Assembly: GCA_009773475.1 (NCBI GenBank)
Contig: WSXV01000001.1
Span: forward strand, 558,001-622,000
Source of the DNA: Desulfobulbaceae bacterium
Lineage (GTDB): Bacteria > Desulfobacterota > Desulfobulbia > Desulfobulbales > Desulfocapsaceae
DNA: 64,000 bases
Reading direction: 5' to 3'
A model generated the notes under the pieces. It made no database searches. It saw nothing but the letters and a program-made list of their open reading frames with translations, and was not told where the DNA came from. The position numbers and the translations under genes are program-made. Below are positions 1 to 8,378 of the stretch, in pieces; the first letter of the stretch is position 1; every line of letters begins with the position of its first letter.

Positions 1-1030
1 CGCGGAAATCGTGTTCAATAATCCAGGCTTCTCAGGCATACGTTTTTCGGAACTCGTTGCCAAGTTGCCCGCGGGCGTTGCCATTGCCGCCGTGCGCAGG
101 AAGGGGCACAATTTTCTTCCCTCCGAAGAGCTTGTGCTGGAGCTAGGGGATGCACTGCTGGCAACAGCGATCAATAAGGGTGTGCTGAACGAGACGGTGG
201 CCCTTCTGGGTGAGGTGCAGACCGGGATCATTGCCAAAGATCGTCAGGATATTGACTATTTCAGAGTGTTCGTGTCGAAACCCGGTGTCGTCGGGCTCAC
301 CATCGCTGAGCTTGTCTTTCCTTCGGACGTGGAGTGCTCCATCGTCCAGATTCGACGCGGTGACAGTGATTTGATGCCCAGCCCGGAGCTGCTCCTCGAG
401 ATTGGTGATCGAGTCGGTGTGCTGGTGCACCGGTCGAAAATCAAGGTCGTTCGGGCATTTTTTGGTGATTCGATCAAGGGGACAGCCGACCTTCGCTTTA
501 TCTCCATTGGTATCGGCGCCGCGCTCGGTCTGCTGGTCGGCTTGATTCCGTTCCCGGTTCCAGGAATCGGCAAGCTGACGCTGGGTCTGGCCGGCCTGCT
601 GCTCCTGGCCCTGTTCCTCGGAAAGGTCAGAAGGACAGGCCCCTTTGTGTGGACCATGCCTTTGTCAGCTAATCTGGTGCTGCGCAACTTTGGGCTGACC
701 ATTTTCCTGGCTCAGGTCGGCTTGGCATCCGGGCCGAAGTTTTTTGCCACCGTGGGGACAACGGGTGTTTCTTATCTGCTCTATGGTGCCATTATCGCGC
801 TGTCGCTGGTCCTGATCACTGCGGCTTTCTGCCTGTGGGTTTTTCGTCTTCCCTTTGACACCTCGATGGGCGTGATATCCGGCGCCACCGGCAATCCTGC
901 CATTCTTGCCTTTGCCAGCCGCATCGCCCCTACCGACAGGCCCGATATCGGCTATGCGATGATCTTTCCCTCGATGACCATTCTTAAAATACTTTTTGTG
1001 CAGATTGCTGCGGTATTGATGGGGGGATGA
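1..1030 (+). CDS. AspT/YidE-family transporter, C-terminal part (5' truncated by window edge)
   Basis: The reading frame is open to base 1 and begins inside a domain, so this is the 3' part of a longer gene; the GTG at 11 is not a credible start. Residues ~1-150 form two RCK_C (TrkA-C) regulatory domains, each with a repeated LELGD/LEIGD motif. The remainder has about five hydrophobic membrane segments with glycine-rich turns, ending in a SGATGNPAILAF motif. This order (membrane half, two RCK_C, membrane half) is that of the aspartate:alanine exchanger/YidE-YbjL family. The substrate cannot be read from this part. The protein would sit in the inner membrane. There is no close downstream partner: about 210 bp separate it from the next gene. 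Confidence 0.8.
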   Translation, partial: AEIVFNNPGFSGIRFSELVAKLPAGVAIAAVRRKGHNFLPSEELVLELGDALLATAINKGVLNETVALLGEVQTGIIAKDRQDIDYFRVFVSKPGVVGLTIAELVFPSDVECSIVQIRRGDSDLMPSPELLLEIGDRVGVLVHRSKIKVVRAFFGDSIKGTADLRFISIGIGAALGLLVGLIPFPVPGIGKLTLGLAGLLLLALFLGKVRRTGPFVWTMPLSANLVLRNFGLTIFLAQVGLASGPKFFATVGTTGVSYLLYGAIIALSLVLITAAFCLWVFRLPFDTSMGVISGATGNPAILAFASRIAPTDRPDIGYAMIFPSMTILKILFVQIAAVLMGG

Positions 1031-1243
1031 GAAGGCGGATCTTTAGCATCAGGAATAATAGTTCGCGGCCGTAAATCGAAGATTTCAGGGGCGAAGAACA
1101 TCACTGTGACGAGGAATTGCACATAGTTTTCCCCCGGAATGTCCAGTTACTGCATGCTGAAATATAGATCGAGGGCAATATCGCTCGTATGGAGCCGACA
1201 ATTCACCATGCCGGTTTAAATCATCAAAAAAAGGAGGGGAAAT

Positions 1244-3040
1244 ATGGGAAATCACAGAAAAATTATTTTGATAGTCGCTGTCTTGGCAATGTTGTTGCCA
1301 GTCGGCCTGCTTCAGGCCAAGACAGATATTCAGGTTGCCGGAGGGAATATCGCTCTGGCTGAACTGCATAAGGCCAATAAGGTCGGCTGTGTTGAATGTC
1401 ACGGCGTGTCTGAAAAGATCGTTGTGGATGACAGTGAAAAAGGGATCAATATTAAATGTATCGAGTGTCATGGTGCACTCAGTGAGCTGTCCGCCAAGTC
1501 CAAGGATCCTATTAATCCCCATGGCTCACACCTTGGTGAGATCAACTGCACGGTATGCCATAGTGGGCATGAACAGTCCAGGGTCTACTGCAACAGTTGT
1601 CACTCCTTTAACTTGCCCATAGCTGGTGGAAGCAGTGAAATCAAAAAGATTGTTGTCCCTTCCGGCAAATCAACGAAGAAGTCGGCAGTTGAAAAATGCG
1701 ATGTGGTTGTGATAGGAACTGGTGCAGCCGGTATGACCGCTGCGATCACCGCCCATGATGCCGGCGCCAAGGTGATTCTGCTTGAAAAACAGCCGATTAC
1801 CGGTGGAAACAGTATGCTCGCTGCCGGCGGCATGAATGCAGCCGAGACCAGCTTCCAGAAGGCTAAGAACATCAACGATTCAGTTGAGCTTATGTACGAG
1901 GACACCATGAAGGGGGGCAAGAATACGAACGACCCTGAACTGGCCAGAATTCTCGCCAAGAACTCTGCTTCTTCTGTCGACTGGCTGACCTCCATCGGCG
2001 CCGATATCAGTGATGTGGGTCGTATGGCCGGGGCAAGCGTAAATCGGACACATCGTCCAACAGGCGGGGCTGCCGTGGGAAGTCATATTGTCAATGTGCT
2101 GCGCAAAAATGCCGCTGATCGGAAAATTGATATCCGGGTCAACAGCAAGGTCGTTAAGATTTTGGAAAATAAAGGTGGAAAGGTTACCGGCGTTGTTGTT
2201 CAAGGGAAGCATCGCGGTGAATACACTATCGAGGCAAAAGCAGTTGTGCTTGCGGCTGGCGGGTTCTCTGCAAATCCGGAAAAGGTTGCCTATTACCGTC
2301 CTGAATTTAAGGGTATGACCACCTCCAATCAGCCCGGAGCCACCGGTGACGGTGTCGAGATCGGTGCAAATGCCGGGGCGGAACTAAAAGACATGAAGGA
2401 AATCCAGATTCATCCAACTGTTGCGGCAGGGAGCCGGATTCTGATTACCGAGGCGGTGCGGGGGAATGGCGCAATTCTGGTCAATCACGAAGGCAAACGG
2501 TTCGTTAATGAACTGACCACCCGTGACAAGGCCTCGGAAGCCATACTGGCCCAGACCGGGCAGTCAGCTTTTTTGGTCTTGGATGAAGGGATTCGCAAAA
2601 GCCTGAAGCAGATCGATGGGTACTTCCATTTGGAACTGGTCAAGGAGGGGAATACTCCAGAAGAGCTGGCCAAGGTACTGGGTATGCCTCCTGAAATCCT
2701 TGCTCAGACCATCGAAACCTACAATAAGGCGGTGGATGCAAAGAACGATGACGAGTTCAAGCGTTCGGATATGCCCCTTGCCCTGAGGACTGCCAAATAC
2801 TACGCAATCGAGATTAAACCCGGGATTCATTACACCATGGGGGGATTGAAGATCAATGCCAACACTCAGGTGATAGCAAAGAGCGGCAAGCCGATACCGG
2901 GATTTTTTGCTGCCGGTGAGGTAACCGGTGGGGTTCACGGAGCCAACCGGTTGGGGGGCAATTCAATTTCCGAGACCATCACTTTCGGGCGGATAGCCGG
3001 CGACAATGCGGCCAAACTTGTAAAACCTGTTAAGAAATAG
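1244..3040 (+). CDS. Periplasmic tetraheme flavocytochrome c fumarate reductase
   Basis: Reduces fumarate to succinate in the periplasm using FAD and four c-type hemes. Residues 1-25 are a Sec signal peptide. Four CXXCH heme sites lie at C49, C72, C102 and C116. From ~150 there is an FAD-binding flavoprotein domain (VVIGTGAAGMTAA). All four active-site residues known from Shewanella Fcc3 align here: H390 (H365), R427 (R402, proton donor), H529 (H504) and R569 (R544). The proton-delivery pair E403/R406 is also kept. This favours true fumarate reduction over the urocanate or methacrylate reductase branches. Length (598 aa) is normal for the family. A strong AAGGAGG lies upstream of the ATG. No quinol-oxidising cytochrome (CymA-like) is encoded nearby, so the electron donor is not shown. 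Confidence 0.9.
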   Translation: MGNHRKIILIVAVLAMLLPVGLLQAKTDIQVAGGNIALAELHKANKVGCVECHGVSEKIVVDDSEKGINIKCIECHGALSELSAKSKDPINPHGSHLGEINCTVCHSGHEQSRVYCNSCHSFNLPIAGGSSEIKKIVVPSGKSTKKSAVEKCDVVVIGTGAAGMTAAITAHDAGAKVILLEKQPITGGNSMLAAGGMNAAETSFQKAKNINDSVELMYEDTMKGGKNTNDPELARILAKNSASSVDWLTSIGADISDVGRMAGASVNRTHRPTGGAAVGSHIVNVLRKNAADRKIDIRVNSKVVKILENKGGKVTGVVVQGKHRGEYTIEAKAVVLAAGGFSANPEKVAYYRPEFKGMTTSNQPGATGDGVEIGANAGAELKDMKEIQIHPTVAAGSRILITEAVRGNGAILVNHEGKRFVNELTTRDKASEAILAQTGQSAFLVLDEGIRKSLKQIDGYFHLELVKEGNTPEELAKVLGMPPEILAQTIETYNKAVDAKNDDEFKRSDMPLALRTAKYYAIEIKPGIHYTMGGLKINANTQVIAKSGKPIPGFFAAGEVTGGVHGANRLGGNSISETITFGRIAGDNAAKLVKPVKK

Positions 3041-3071
3041 GTAGCTATCCAGCTTATTGTCGGAAAAGAAC

Positions 3072-3206
3072 CTAAAGCCACACATTGTAACTATTTAGTA
3101 GCACCCCATATGCGAGAAAGAGACCTGCGAATTGTACTCGTTCGTTCATGAGCAGGCCGAAGACGAAGCAGATGGGGTGCTCATGGATATTTACAAAAAT
3201 AGAACC
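3072..3206 (-). pseudogene. Possible remnant of a membrane protein C-terminus (EamA-like)
   Basis: On the minus strand a 44-codon open stretch, bounded upstream by an in-frame stop, reads like the last two transmembrane helices of a small-molecule permease. It has a hydrophobic helix, a charged NER turn, and a second hydrophobic helix ending LLNSYNVWL. The pattern resembles the C-terminus of EamA/DMT permeases. No start codon or upstream domain is present, so if real it is a decayed fragment. The region also contains a 10-bp inverted repeat (3100-3109 with 3172-3181). Weak call, based only on composition and pattern. Confidence 0.22.
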
Positions 3207-3274
3207 CTAACTTTTCTGGAAAGAGTTTTGGGGGTTGGGAATACTATTGGGAGTGGAATAAAAAGACACAAAAA

Positions 3275-3312
3275 AAGGGATTCAGATAGTATCTGAATCC
3301 CTTGAATTTTTT
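3275..3312. terminator. Bidirectional rho-independent terminator
   Basis: A perfect 14-bp inverted repeat (3275-3288 with 3290-3303) is flanked by T6 on the plus side and A6 on the minus side. It lies directly behind the minus-strand tRNA-fMet and can also end plus-strand transcripts of the flavocytochrome gene. Confidence 0.85.
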
Positions 3313-3313
3313 A

Positions 3314-3390
<77 letters not shown>

Positions 3391-3426
3391 ATGCATTTCG
3401 ACAATATAGCAGATTGTCAGGTGGTG

Positions 3427-3891
3427 TCAAGGAAATTCTGGCATTTCACTCCTCTGTGGAGGGGTGGCAGGGACAAGAAATGGCTTTAGCTTAGAGGTGA
3501 CTTCATCCGGCAGCGGTGTCAGTTTTCCTTGCCGGTTGATGGAGGCCATGACGGTGGATCCTTTGGCCAGTAAGCGGGGGCGACTGTTGTCATCCTCCTG
3601 CATGATCCGGTAGTTAAAGGTGCAGGAGACCTTTTTCAGGTCGGTCAAGGTGGTCTCGATGATGAGTAGATCATCATAGCGGGCAGGGGCCTTGAAGCGG
3701 ATATGACATTCAATCACCGGGAGGATAAAGCCCATCTCTTCAATCTCACGATAGGAGCAGATGCGCTCTCGCATGAATTCGGTTCTGCCCAGTTCAAAGT
3801 AGCGAAGATAGTTGGCATTATAGACCACGGCGGCGGCATCTGTGTCCCCATAGAGGACGCGGTGCCGGCATCGGTGGATGAACTCACTCAT
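3427..3891 (-). CDS. YbgC-like hot-dog acyl-CoA thioesterase
   Basis: A 154-residue single-domain 4HBT/hot-dog protein that probably hydrolyses acyl-CoA thioesters in the cytoplasm. The YbgC/4-hydroxybenzoyl-CoA thioesterase signature is at residues 14-36: YGDTDAAAVVYNANYLRYFE, with the catalytic Asp at D18. The second half has the usual strand pattern (IRFKAPARYDD and KGSTVMASI). Length is slightly above the ~130-150 usual, due to a proline-rich tail. The ATG overlaps the stop of the upstream ApgM-like gene by 4 bp (ATGA), so the two are translationally coupled. In many proteobacteria YbgC is linked to tol-pal; that context is absent here. Confidence 0.85.
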   Translation of the reverse strand: MSEFIHRCRHRVLYGDTDAAAVVYNANYLRYFELGRTEFMRERICSYREIEEMGFILPVIECHIRFKAPARYDDLLIIETTLTDLKKVSCTFNYRIMQEDDNSRPRLLAKGSTVMASINRQGKLTPLPDEVTSKLKPFLVPATPPQRSEMPEFP

Positions 3892-5126
3892 GATGGTAAC
3901 CCTTGCTTGCGCCGTTCCAGAAGTTTCTCCATGAGCAATTCTCCATTGGCCATGGAGGCGTGCAGTCGCTTGTTTTCGGCCTCTGCCGTTCGTTCGTTGA
4001 AGGGCAGGCCGCTGCCATGGTCAGTGTTTCGTGAATCGTAGAGAATGGTGGGGACCGGGCTGGCAGTGTGAGTTCGCAGGCATAAGGGGGTGTAATGATC
4101 CATGGTGGCGATCAGCCGGAAATCCTCGCCACTTGCTTGCAGGCCCTGCAAGATTGGGCCGACAATCTTCTGGTCAAAGTCTTCAATGGCCTGGATCTTT
4201 TCCTTGAGCAGACCCTGATGGCCGGTTTCATCCGGTGCCTCCACATGGACAAAAACAAAATCCTGGTGGCGCAGCGCATCGAGCGCCGCCTGGGCCTTGC
4301 CGGCATAGTTGGTATCGAGATAACCGGTGGCTCCAGGGACATTGATGATAGAGAGTCCGGCGTTGACTCCCAGTCCTTTGAGCAGGTCAACGGCGGAGAT
4401 CAGGCTGCCGCTGATGCCGAAGCGTTCGGCCAGAGACGGCATTTTGGGCAACTTCCCTTCTCCCCAGAGCCAGATGGAGTTGGCCGGGTTTTTACCGGCG
4501 GCAACACGGGCACCATTGACGGGATGGTGGGCAAGGACTGCCTGTGCCTTGTCCATCAGCGCTGCCCACCGGGAATCCTGACGATAGCGGTTCCAGGGCG
4601 CGGTAACATCTTTTTCGGTAAAATCGTGGGGGGGAACGGTGTCCATCTGGGGGGATTCACCCTGAACCAGCAGGATGTGACGGTAGCTTACTCCTGGGTG
4701 CAGGCGAAAGATGTCAGTGGCGCACTCCTCATCGAGGGCGGCAATGAGCTGGTGTGATTCTTCACTGCTGATGTGTCCAGCCGAATAGTCGATCATCCGC
4801 ACCTGATTGTCCGCTTCATGGGACAGGGTGACCAGGTTGCAGCGGAAGGCCGTCTGCTCCGGGGCCAGGGTAAGCCCCATGGCTGCGGCTTCAAGCGGGG
4901 CCCGTCCGGTGTAATACTCCTCGGGTTTGTAGCCCAGCAGGGAGAGATTGGCGACATCGCTACCCGGTGGGAACCCTTCAGGAATGGTGTGGGTGAGAAA
5001 CAATTCCCCCTGGCGGCAGAGGGTATCCAGAAAAGGGGTGTCGGCCACTTCAAGGGGGGTGCGATGGTTCAGTTCGGCCACAGGCAGGTCGCCCATGCCG
5101 TCACCTACCAGAATCAGATATTTCAT
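3888..5126 (-). CDS. ApgM-family phosphoglycerate mutase-like protein, possible homoserine kinase
   Basis: 412 aa of the archaeal-type cofactor-independent phosphoglycerate mutase family (alkaline phosphatase superfamily). The N-terminal metal site is VGDGMGD (D9), the catalytic serine is in PPGSDVANLSLLGY (S56), and later metal-site motifs are HVEAPDETGHQG and DHYTPLCLRTHT. The gene lies 51 bp behind homoserine dehydrogenase, and no GHMP-type homoserine kinase (thrB) is visible. NCBI family TIGR02535 describes a subgroup of this family as a proposed homoserine kinase, on just this kind of context. The likely role is therefore homoserine to O-phosphohomoserine in threonine synthesis. A glycolytic mutase remains the alternative. 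Confidence 0.8.
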   Translation of the reverse strand: MKYLILVGDGMGDLPVAELNHRTPLEVADTPFLDTLCRQGELFLTHTIPEGFPPGSDVANLSLLGYKPEEYYTGRAPLEAAAMGLTLAPEQTAFRCNLVTLSHEADNQVRMIDYSAGHISSEESHQLIAALDEECATDIFRLHPGVSYRHILLVQGESPQMDTVPPHDFTEKDVTAPWNRYRQDSRWAALMDKAQAVLAHHPVNGARVAAGKNPANSIWLWGEGKLPKMPSLAERFGISGSLISAVDLLKGLGVNAGLSIINVPGATGYLDTNYAGKAQAALDALRHQDFVFVHVEAPDETGHQGLLKEKIQAIEDFDQKIVGPILQGLQASGEDFRLIATMDHYTPLCLRTHTASPVPTILYDSRNTDHGSGLPFNERTAEAENKRLHASMANGELLMEKLLERRKQGLPS

Positions 5127-5177
5127 TGAGTGTTTCTTTGGCTGAATTTTTGAAGTTCCATGGGCCGTGACCCCTGT

Positions 5178-6485
5178 CTATTGTTCATCCACGAGAAAGC
5201 GAATTTTCACCGTTGGTTCGGTGCAGACTCCGAGGGCGTCGATTTCGGCAATGGCATCCTGTACTGATGCCTCCGATGCCTCATGGGTGTGGAGGACGAT
5301 GCTGACCGGTTCATTCTGCTGGCGTCCCTTCTGGATAACCGACTTGATGGAGATGGCGTGTTTGCCGAAGATGCCGGCGATGGTGGAGAGGACGCCGGGC
5401 TTGTCCTGGGCGGTGATTCGGAAATAATAGGGGCAGACCAGCTCCGTCATCGGGGTGATGACTGGGGCGCAGATATTTTCAGGGAGATAGGAAAGGGCGG
5501 GGACCCGGTTGATAGAGCCGTGCAGAATGTTGCGTCCGATATCAACCACGTCAGCGGCTACGGCGCTGCCGGTGGCCATTTTGCCGGCACCCTGACCGTA
5601 GAGCAGGACATTGCCGACGGTGTCGCCGGTGAAATAGAAGGCGTTATAGGCCCCGTTGATACTGGCCAGCATGTGGGATTCCGGTACCAGGGTGGGATGA
5701 ACCCGGGCCTCCACATGGCTGCCGTGATGACGGCTGATGGCCAGCAGTTTGATCCGGCAGCCGAACTCCCGGGCAAATTCAATGTCAATGGGCTGGATCT
5801 TGCTGATTCCTTCGGTGTTGATGTCCTTGAGTTGGACGTGCTTGCCGTAGGCGATGGTCATGAGGATGGCCAGCTTATGGGCGGTGTCGATGCCTTCAAT
5901 GTCGTAGGTGGGATCTGCCTCGGCGAATCCTAAGGCTTGCGCCTCTTTCAGGACATCCGCGAAGGCTGCGCCCAGATCGGTCATCTTGGTGAGGATATAG
6001 TTGGCCGTGCCGTTCATGATCCCCATGATGGAGAGGATCCGGTTGGCAACCAACCCTTCTTTCAGGGCCTTGATCACCGGGATGCCGCCGCCGACGCTGG
6101 CCTCAAATCCAACTTCGACGTTATTCTGTACTGCCGCTTCAAAGATCTCCCGACCGTGGATGGAGAGCAGGGCCTTGTTGGCCGTCACCACATGTTTGCC
6201 GTGCCGGATTGCCTCGAGCAGATAGGTTCGGGCCGGCTCCAGGCCGCCGATGAGCTCAACTACGATGTCAATGTCCGGATCGTTGAAGATATCGTTGACA
6301 TCTTTAGACAGGGTTGTCCCTTTAAAGGGTTCGGGAAGCTCTTGCAGATTGGGGGTTACCACCCGGGAAAGGACGATCCTTGCACCGACCTTTCGAAAAA
6401 GTCGTTCGCTTTGATCAAAAAGGGTCTGAGCCAGACCGCTGCCCACAGTGCCAAAGCCGATAAGGCCCACTCGGATGTCTTTCAT
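5178..6485 (-). CDS. hom: Homoserine dehydrogenase with ACT domain
   Basis: Catalyses NAD(P)H-dependent aspartate semialdehyde to homoserine. The Rossmann motif GLIGFGTVGSG is at residues 8-18. The dehydrogenase core follows, with VTANKALL, the VGFEASVGGGIPVIKAL motif and GTANYILT. A C-terminal ACT domain from ~350 (FRITAQDKPGVLSTIAGIFG) is the usual threonine-feedback site. Length 435 aa matches the monofunctional bacterial enzyme, with no aspartokinase fusion. It is first in a minus-strand set with the ApgM-like gene and a thioesterase. No clear Shine-Dalgarno precedes the ATG. Confidence 0.95.
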   Translation of the reverse strand: MKDIRVGLIGFGTVGSGLAQTLFDQSERLFRKVGARIVLSRVVTPNLQELPEPFKGTTLSKDVNDIFNDPDIDIVVELIGGLEPARTYLLEAIRHGKHVVTANKALLSIHGREIFEAAVQNNVEVGFEASVGGGIPVIKALKEGLVANRILSIMGIMNGTANYILTKMTDLGAAFADVLKEAQALGFAEADPTYDIEGIDTAHKLAILMTIAYGKHVQLKDINTEGISKIQPIDIEFAREFGCRIKLLAISRHHGSHVEARVHPTLVPESHMLASINGAYNAFYFTGDTVGNVLLYGQGAGKMATGSAVAADVVDIGRNILHGSINRVPALSYLPENICAPVITPMTELVCPYYFRITAQDKPGVLSTIAGIFGKHAISIKSVIQKGRQQNEPVSIVLHTHEASEASVQDAIAEIDALGVCTEPTVKIRFLVDEQ

Positions 6486-6557
6486 GATTTTTTACAGGGT
6501 GTGTTGATTTGCTGTTGAAGTAGGGGGTAAGTAACAGAGGAAAAAAGAAGGAGGAAC

Positions 6558-6623
6558 ATGGGGGGCATAAGCTCCCCCAACCGATTCTATTTCTTTCCGT
6601 CTACTTGTGGAAAACGAGTGTAA
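6558..6623 (+). CDS. Possible 21-codon leader ORF upstream of adk
   Basis: In the 390-bp divergent region between hom and adk, a strong AGAAGGAGGAAC ribosome-binding sequence sits 4-7 nt before an ATG that opens a 21-codon frame ending in TAA. The start of this frame forms a small hairpin (GGGGGC..GCTCCCCC). No homology is recognised. The ribosome-binding match could be chance in this purine-rich stretch. Confidence 0.2.
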   Translation: MGGISSPNRFYFFPSTCGKRV

Positions 6624-6876
6624 AAATACCTTCTTTCTGAGTGAAAGTCAAAAAAGAAGAGGAGAAATTTTACTGGCCATAAATTCGATTTTGGTTTAAT
6701 CTTTTCCAGTCATTCTTTTGAGTGAATAGTCATTCATCGGTCGTCGAATGAAATTCCGGGAAATAGGAGCACTCATGGTCATGGCTTGAAGGATGTCTGG
6801 GCATGTTTTTTTTTGGAAAACTTCTATTGTCAACGGGTTATCAATTTATCATTAACATTTTATCAAGGAGAATGGT

Positions 6877-7557
6877 ATGGCGGTAAATATTCTGGCTTTT
6901 GGGCCAAACGGAAGTGGTAAGGGAACTCAGGGCGCTATTGTCAAGGATAAGTATAATTGCAAGCATATTGAATCCGGCGCTATTTTCCGTGAGCATATCA
7001 AGGGCGGCACCGAGCTTGGCAAGAAGGCCAAGGAATTCATTGATCGTGGAGACCTGGTGCCCGATGAACTTACCATCCCCATGGTGCTGGAGACCCTTGC
7101 CAAGTCCAAAGAGCAAGGCTGGCTGCTGGATGGCTTTCCCCGTTCTCTGGCCCAGGCCGAGGCCCTGGACAAGGCCCTGAAAGAGGCTGGTATGGCCTTG
7201 GATTATGTTATTGAGATCGAGCTTGACCGTCAGATCGCCAAGGACCGGATCATGGGTCGTCGCCTGTGCGCCAATGACAACAACCATCCCAACCATATTG
7301 CCTTTGATGCCATTAAGCCGGTGGAGAAAGATGGTAAATTGGTATGTCGGGTTTGTGGCGGAGAGCTCAGTGCCCGTGCCGATGATCAGGATGAGGCTGC
7401 CATCGGCAAGCGTCATGACATTTACTATGACACCAAAACCGGCACCATGGCAGCGGTCAATTACTTCAAAAATGCGGGTGGCGCCAAGGTCATTACCGTT
7501 GATGGTTCTGCGGGTATCAAGGAAGTGACTGCCCTGATCCTCAGTCAGTTGAAGTAA
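6877..7557 (+). CDS. adk: Adenylate kinase, metal-binding LID type
   Basis: Interconverts ATP + AMP and 2 ADP in the cytoplasm. The P-loop is FGPNGSGKGTQ, with Asn where most Adk have Pro, as in Desulfovibrio gigas adenylate kinase. The AMP-binding part has LDGFPRSLAQAEAL. The LID carries C131-X5-H137-X19-C157-X2-C160, which parallels the Cys-X5-His-X15-Cys-X2-Cys zinc/cobalt/iron site described for the D. gigas enzyme. Length 226 aa fits that long form. AAGGAG lies 6 nt before the ATG and a terminator follows at 7616. It appears to be a single-gene unit. Confidence 0.95.
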   Translation: MAVNILAFGPNGSGKGTQGAIVKDKYNCKHIESGAIFREHIKGGTELGKKAKEFIDRGDLVPDELTIPMVLETLAKSKEQGWLLDGFPRSLAQAEALDKALKEAGMALDYVIEIELDRQIAKDRIMGRRLCANDNNHPNHIAFDAIKPVEKDGKLVCRVCGGELSARADDQDEAAIGKRHDIYYDTKTGTMAAVNYFKNAGGAKVITVDGSAGIKEVTALILSQLK

Positions 7558-7615
7558 TCGCCCTTTTGTAGAAAGCTTATTGAGTTTCAGGGCTCCCCTG
7601 GAACTTTTTTGTGTG

Positions 7616-7658
7616 AAGGACATGTCTTATCCTTGTGATTGGCATGTCCTTTTTTTTT
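7616..7658 (+). terminator. Rho-independent terminator of adk
   Basis: A 9-bp stem (7616-7624 with 7643-7651), AAGGACATG/CATGTCCTT, has an 18-nt loop and a T9 tract. It starts about 60 bp after the adk stop. Confidence 0.85.
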
Positions 7659-7790
7659 GCCTTTTCGGCCAGGATATCTTAGACTCGTTAAGCATTGAGC
7701 TGAACGGCTTTCCGCAGTTCTCGCTTTTTCGTTGTTGACATCTCACCCCTTGTTTCAGACTTCTAACCTCTGATTTCTCTCTTCTAAAAC

Positions 7791-8378
7791 ATGCAACAGA
7801 TTCTTCTAACATCGCTTAAAAATTCGATTCTCGCCCAGGAATCCTTTGCCCTGGAGCAGGGTGAGGCGATTATCGCCCTGGCTGGTGAAATGGTGAAAAC
7901 CATTCGTTGCGGAGGAAAAATCCTCCTTTTTGGCAACGGCGGCAGCGCCGCCGACGCCCAACATCTGGCCGCCGAATTTGTCAATCGATTCCTTATTAAT
8001 CGCAGGCCCATGGCGGCCCTGGCCCTGACCACCGATAGCTCAATACTGACGGCCGTCGGCAATGATTTCTCTTTTGACGAGATTTTTGTCAAGCAGGTGC
8101 AGGCCTTGGGTAAACCCGAAGACCTGGCCTTGGGGATCTCCACCAGCGGTGGTTCGGTGAATGTGCTCAAGGCCCTGGAGGTCGCGCGCGAGATCGGTAT
8201 GGTGACGGCGGCCTTGACCGGAGGGCTGGCAGGAGATGGCGGGTTGGTGGGGCGGGCGGCTGATTTTGTTTTGAATGTGCCGTCTGATAAAACTCCGCAT
8301 ATCCAGGAAGCCCATATCTGGGCGGAACATCTGCTCTGCGAACTGGTGGAACGGGAAATCTTTGGAGTGAGTGTATGA
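7791..8378 (+). CDS. gmhA: Phosphoheptose isomerase
   Basis: Converts sedoheptulose 7-phosphate to D-glycero-D-manno-heptose 7-phosphate for the LPS inner core. The 195-aa SIS-domain protein has the phosphosugar loop LLFGNGGSAADAQHLAAE and the SIS motif ISTSGGSVNVLKAL. The C-terminal HIQEAHIWAEHLLCELVE contains the conserved active-site His/Glu region. No good Shine-Dalgarno is visible before the ATG. The stop overlaps the next gene by 4 bp, so the DHS-like protein is co-translated. Other heptose genes (hldE, waa) are not in the window. Confidence 0.95.
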   Translation: MQQILLTSLKNSILAQESFALEQGEAIIALAGEMVKTIRCGGKILLFGNGGSAADAQHLAAEFVNRFLINRRPMAALALTTDSSILTAVGNDFSFDEIFVKQVQALGKPEDLALGISTSGGSVNVLKALEVAREIGMVTAALTGGLAGDGGLVGRAADFVLNVPSDKTPHIQEAHIWAEHLLCELVEREIFGVSV

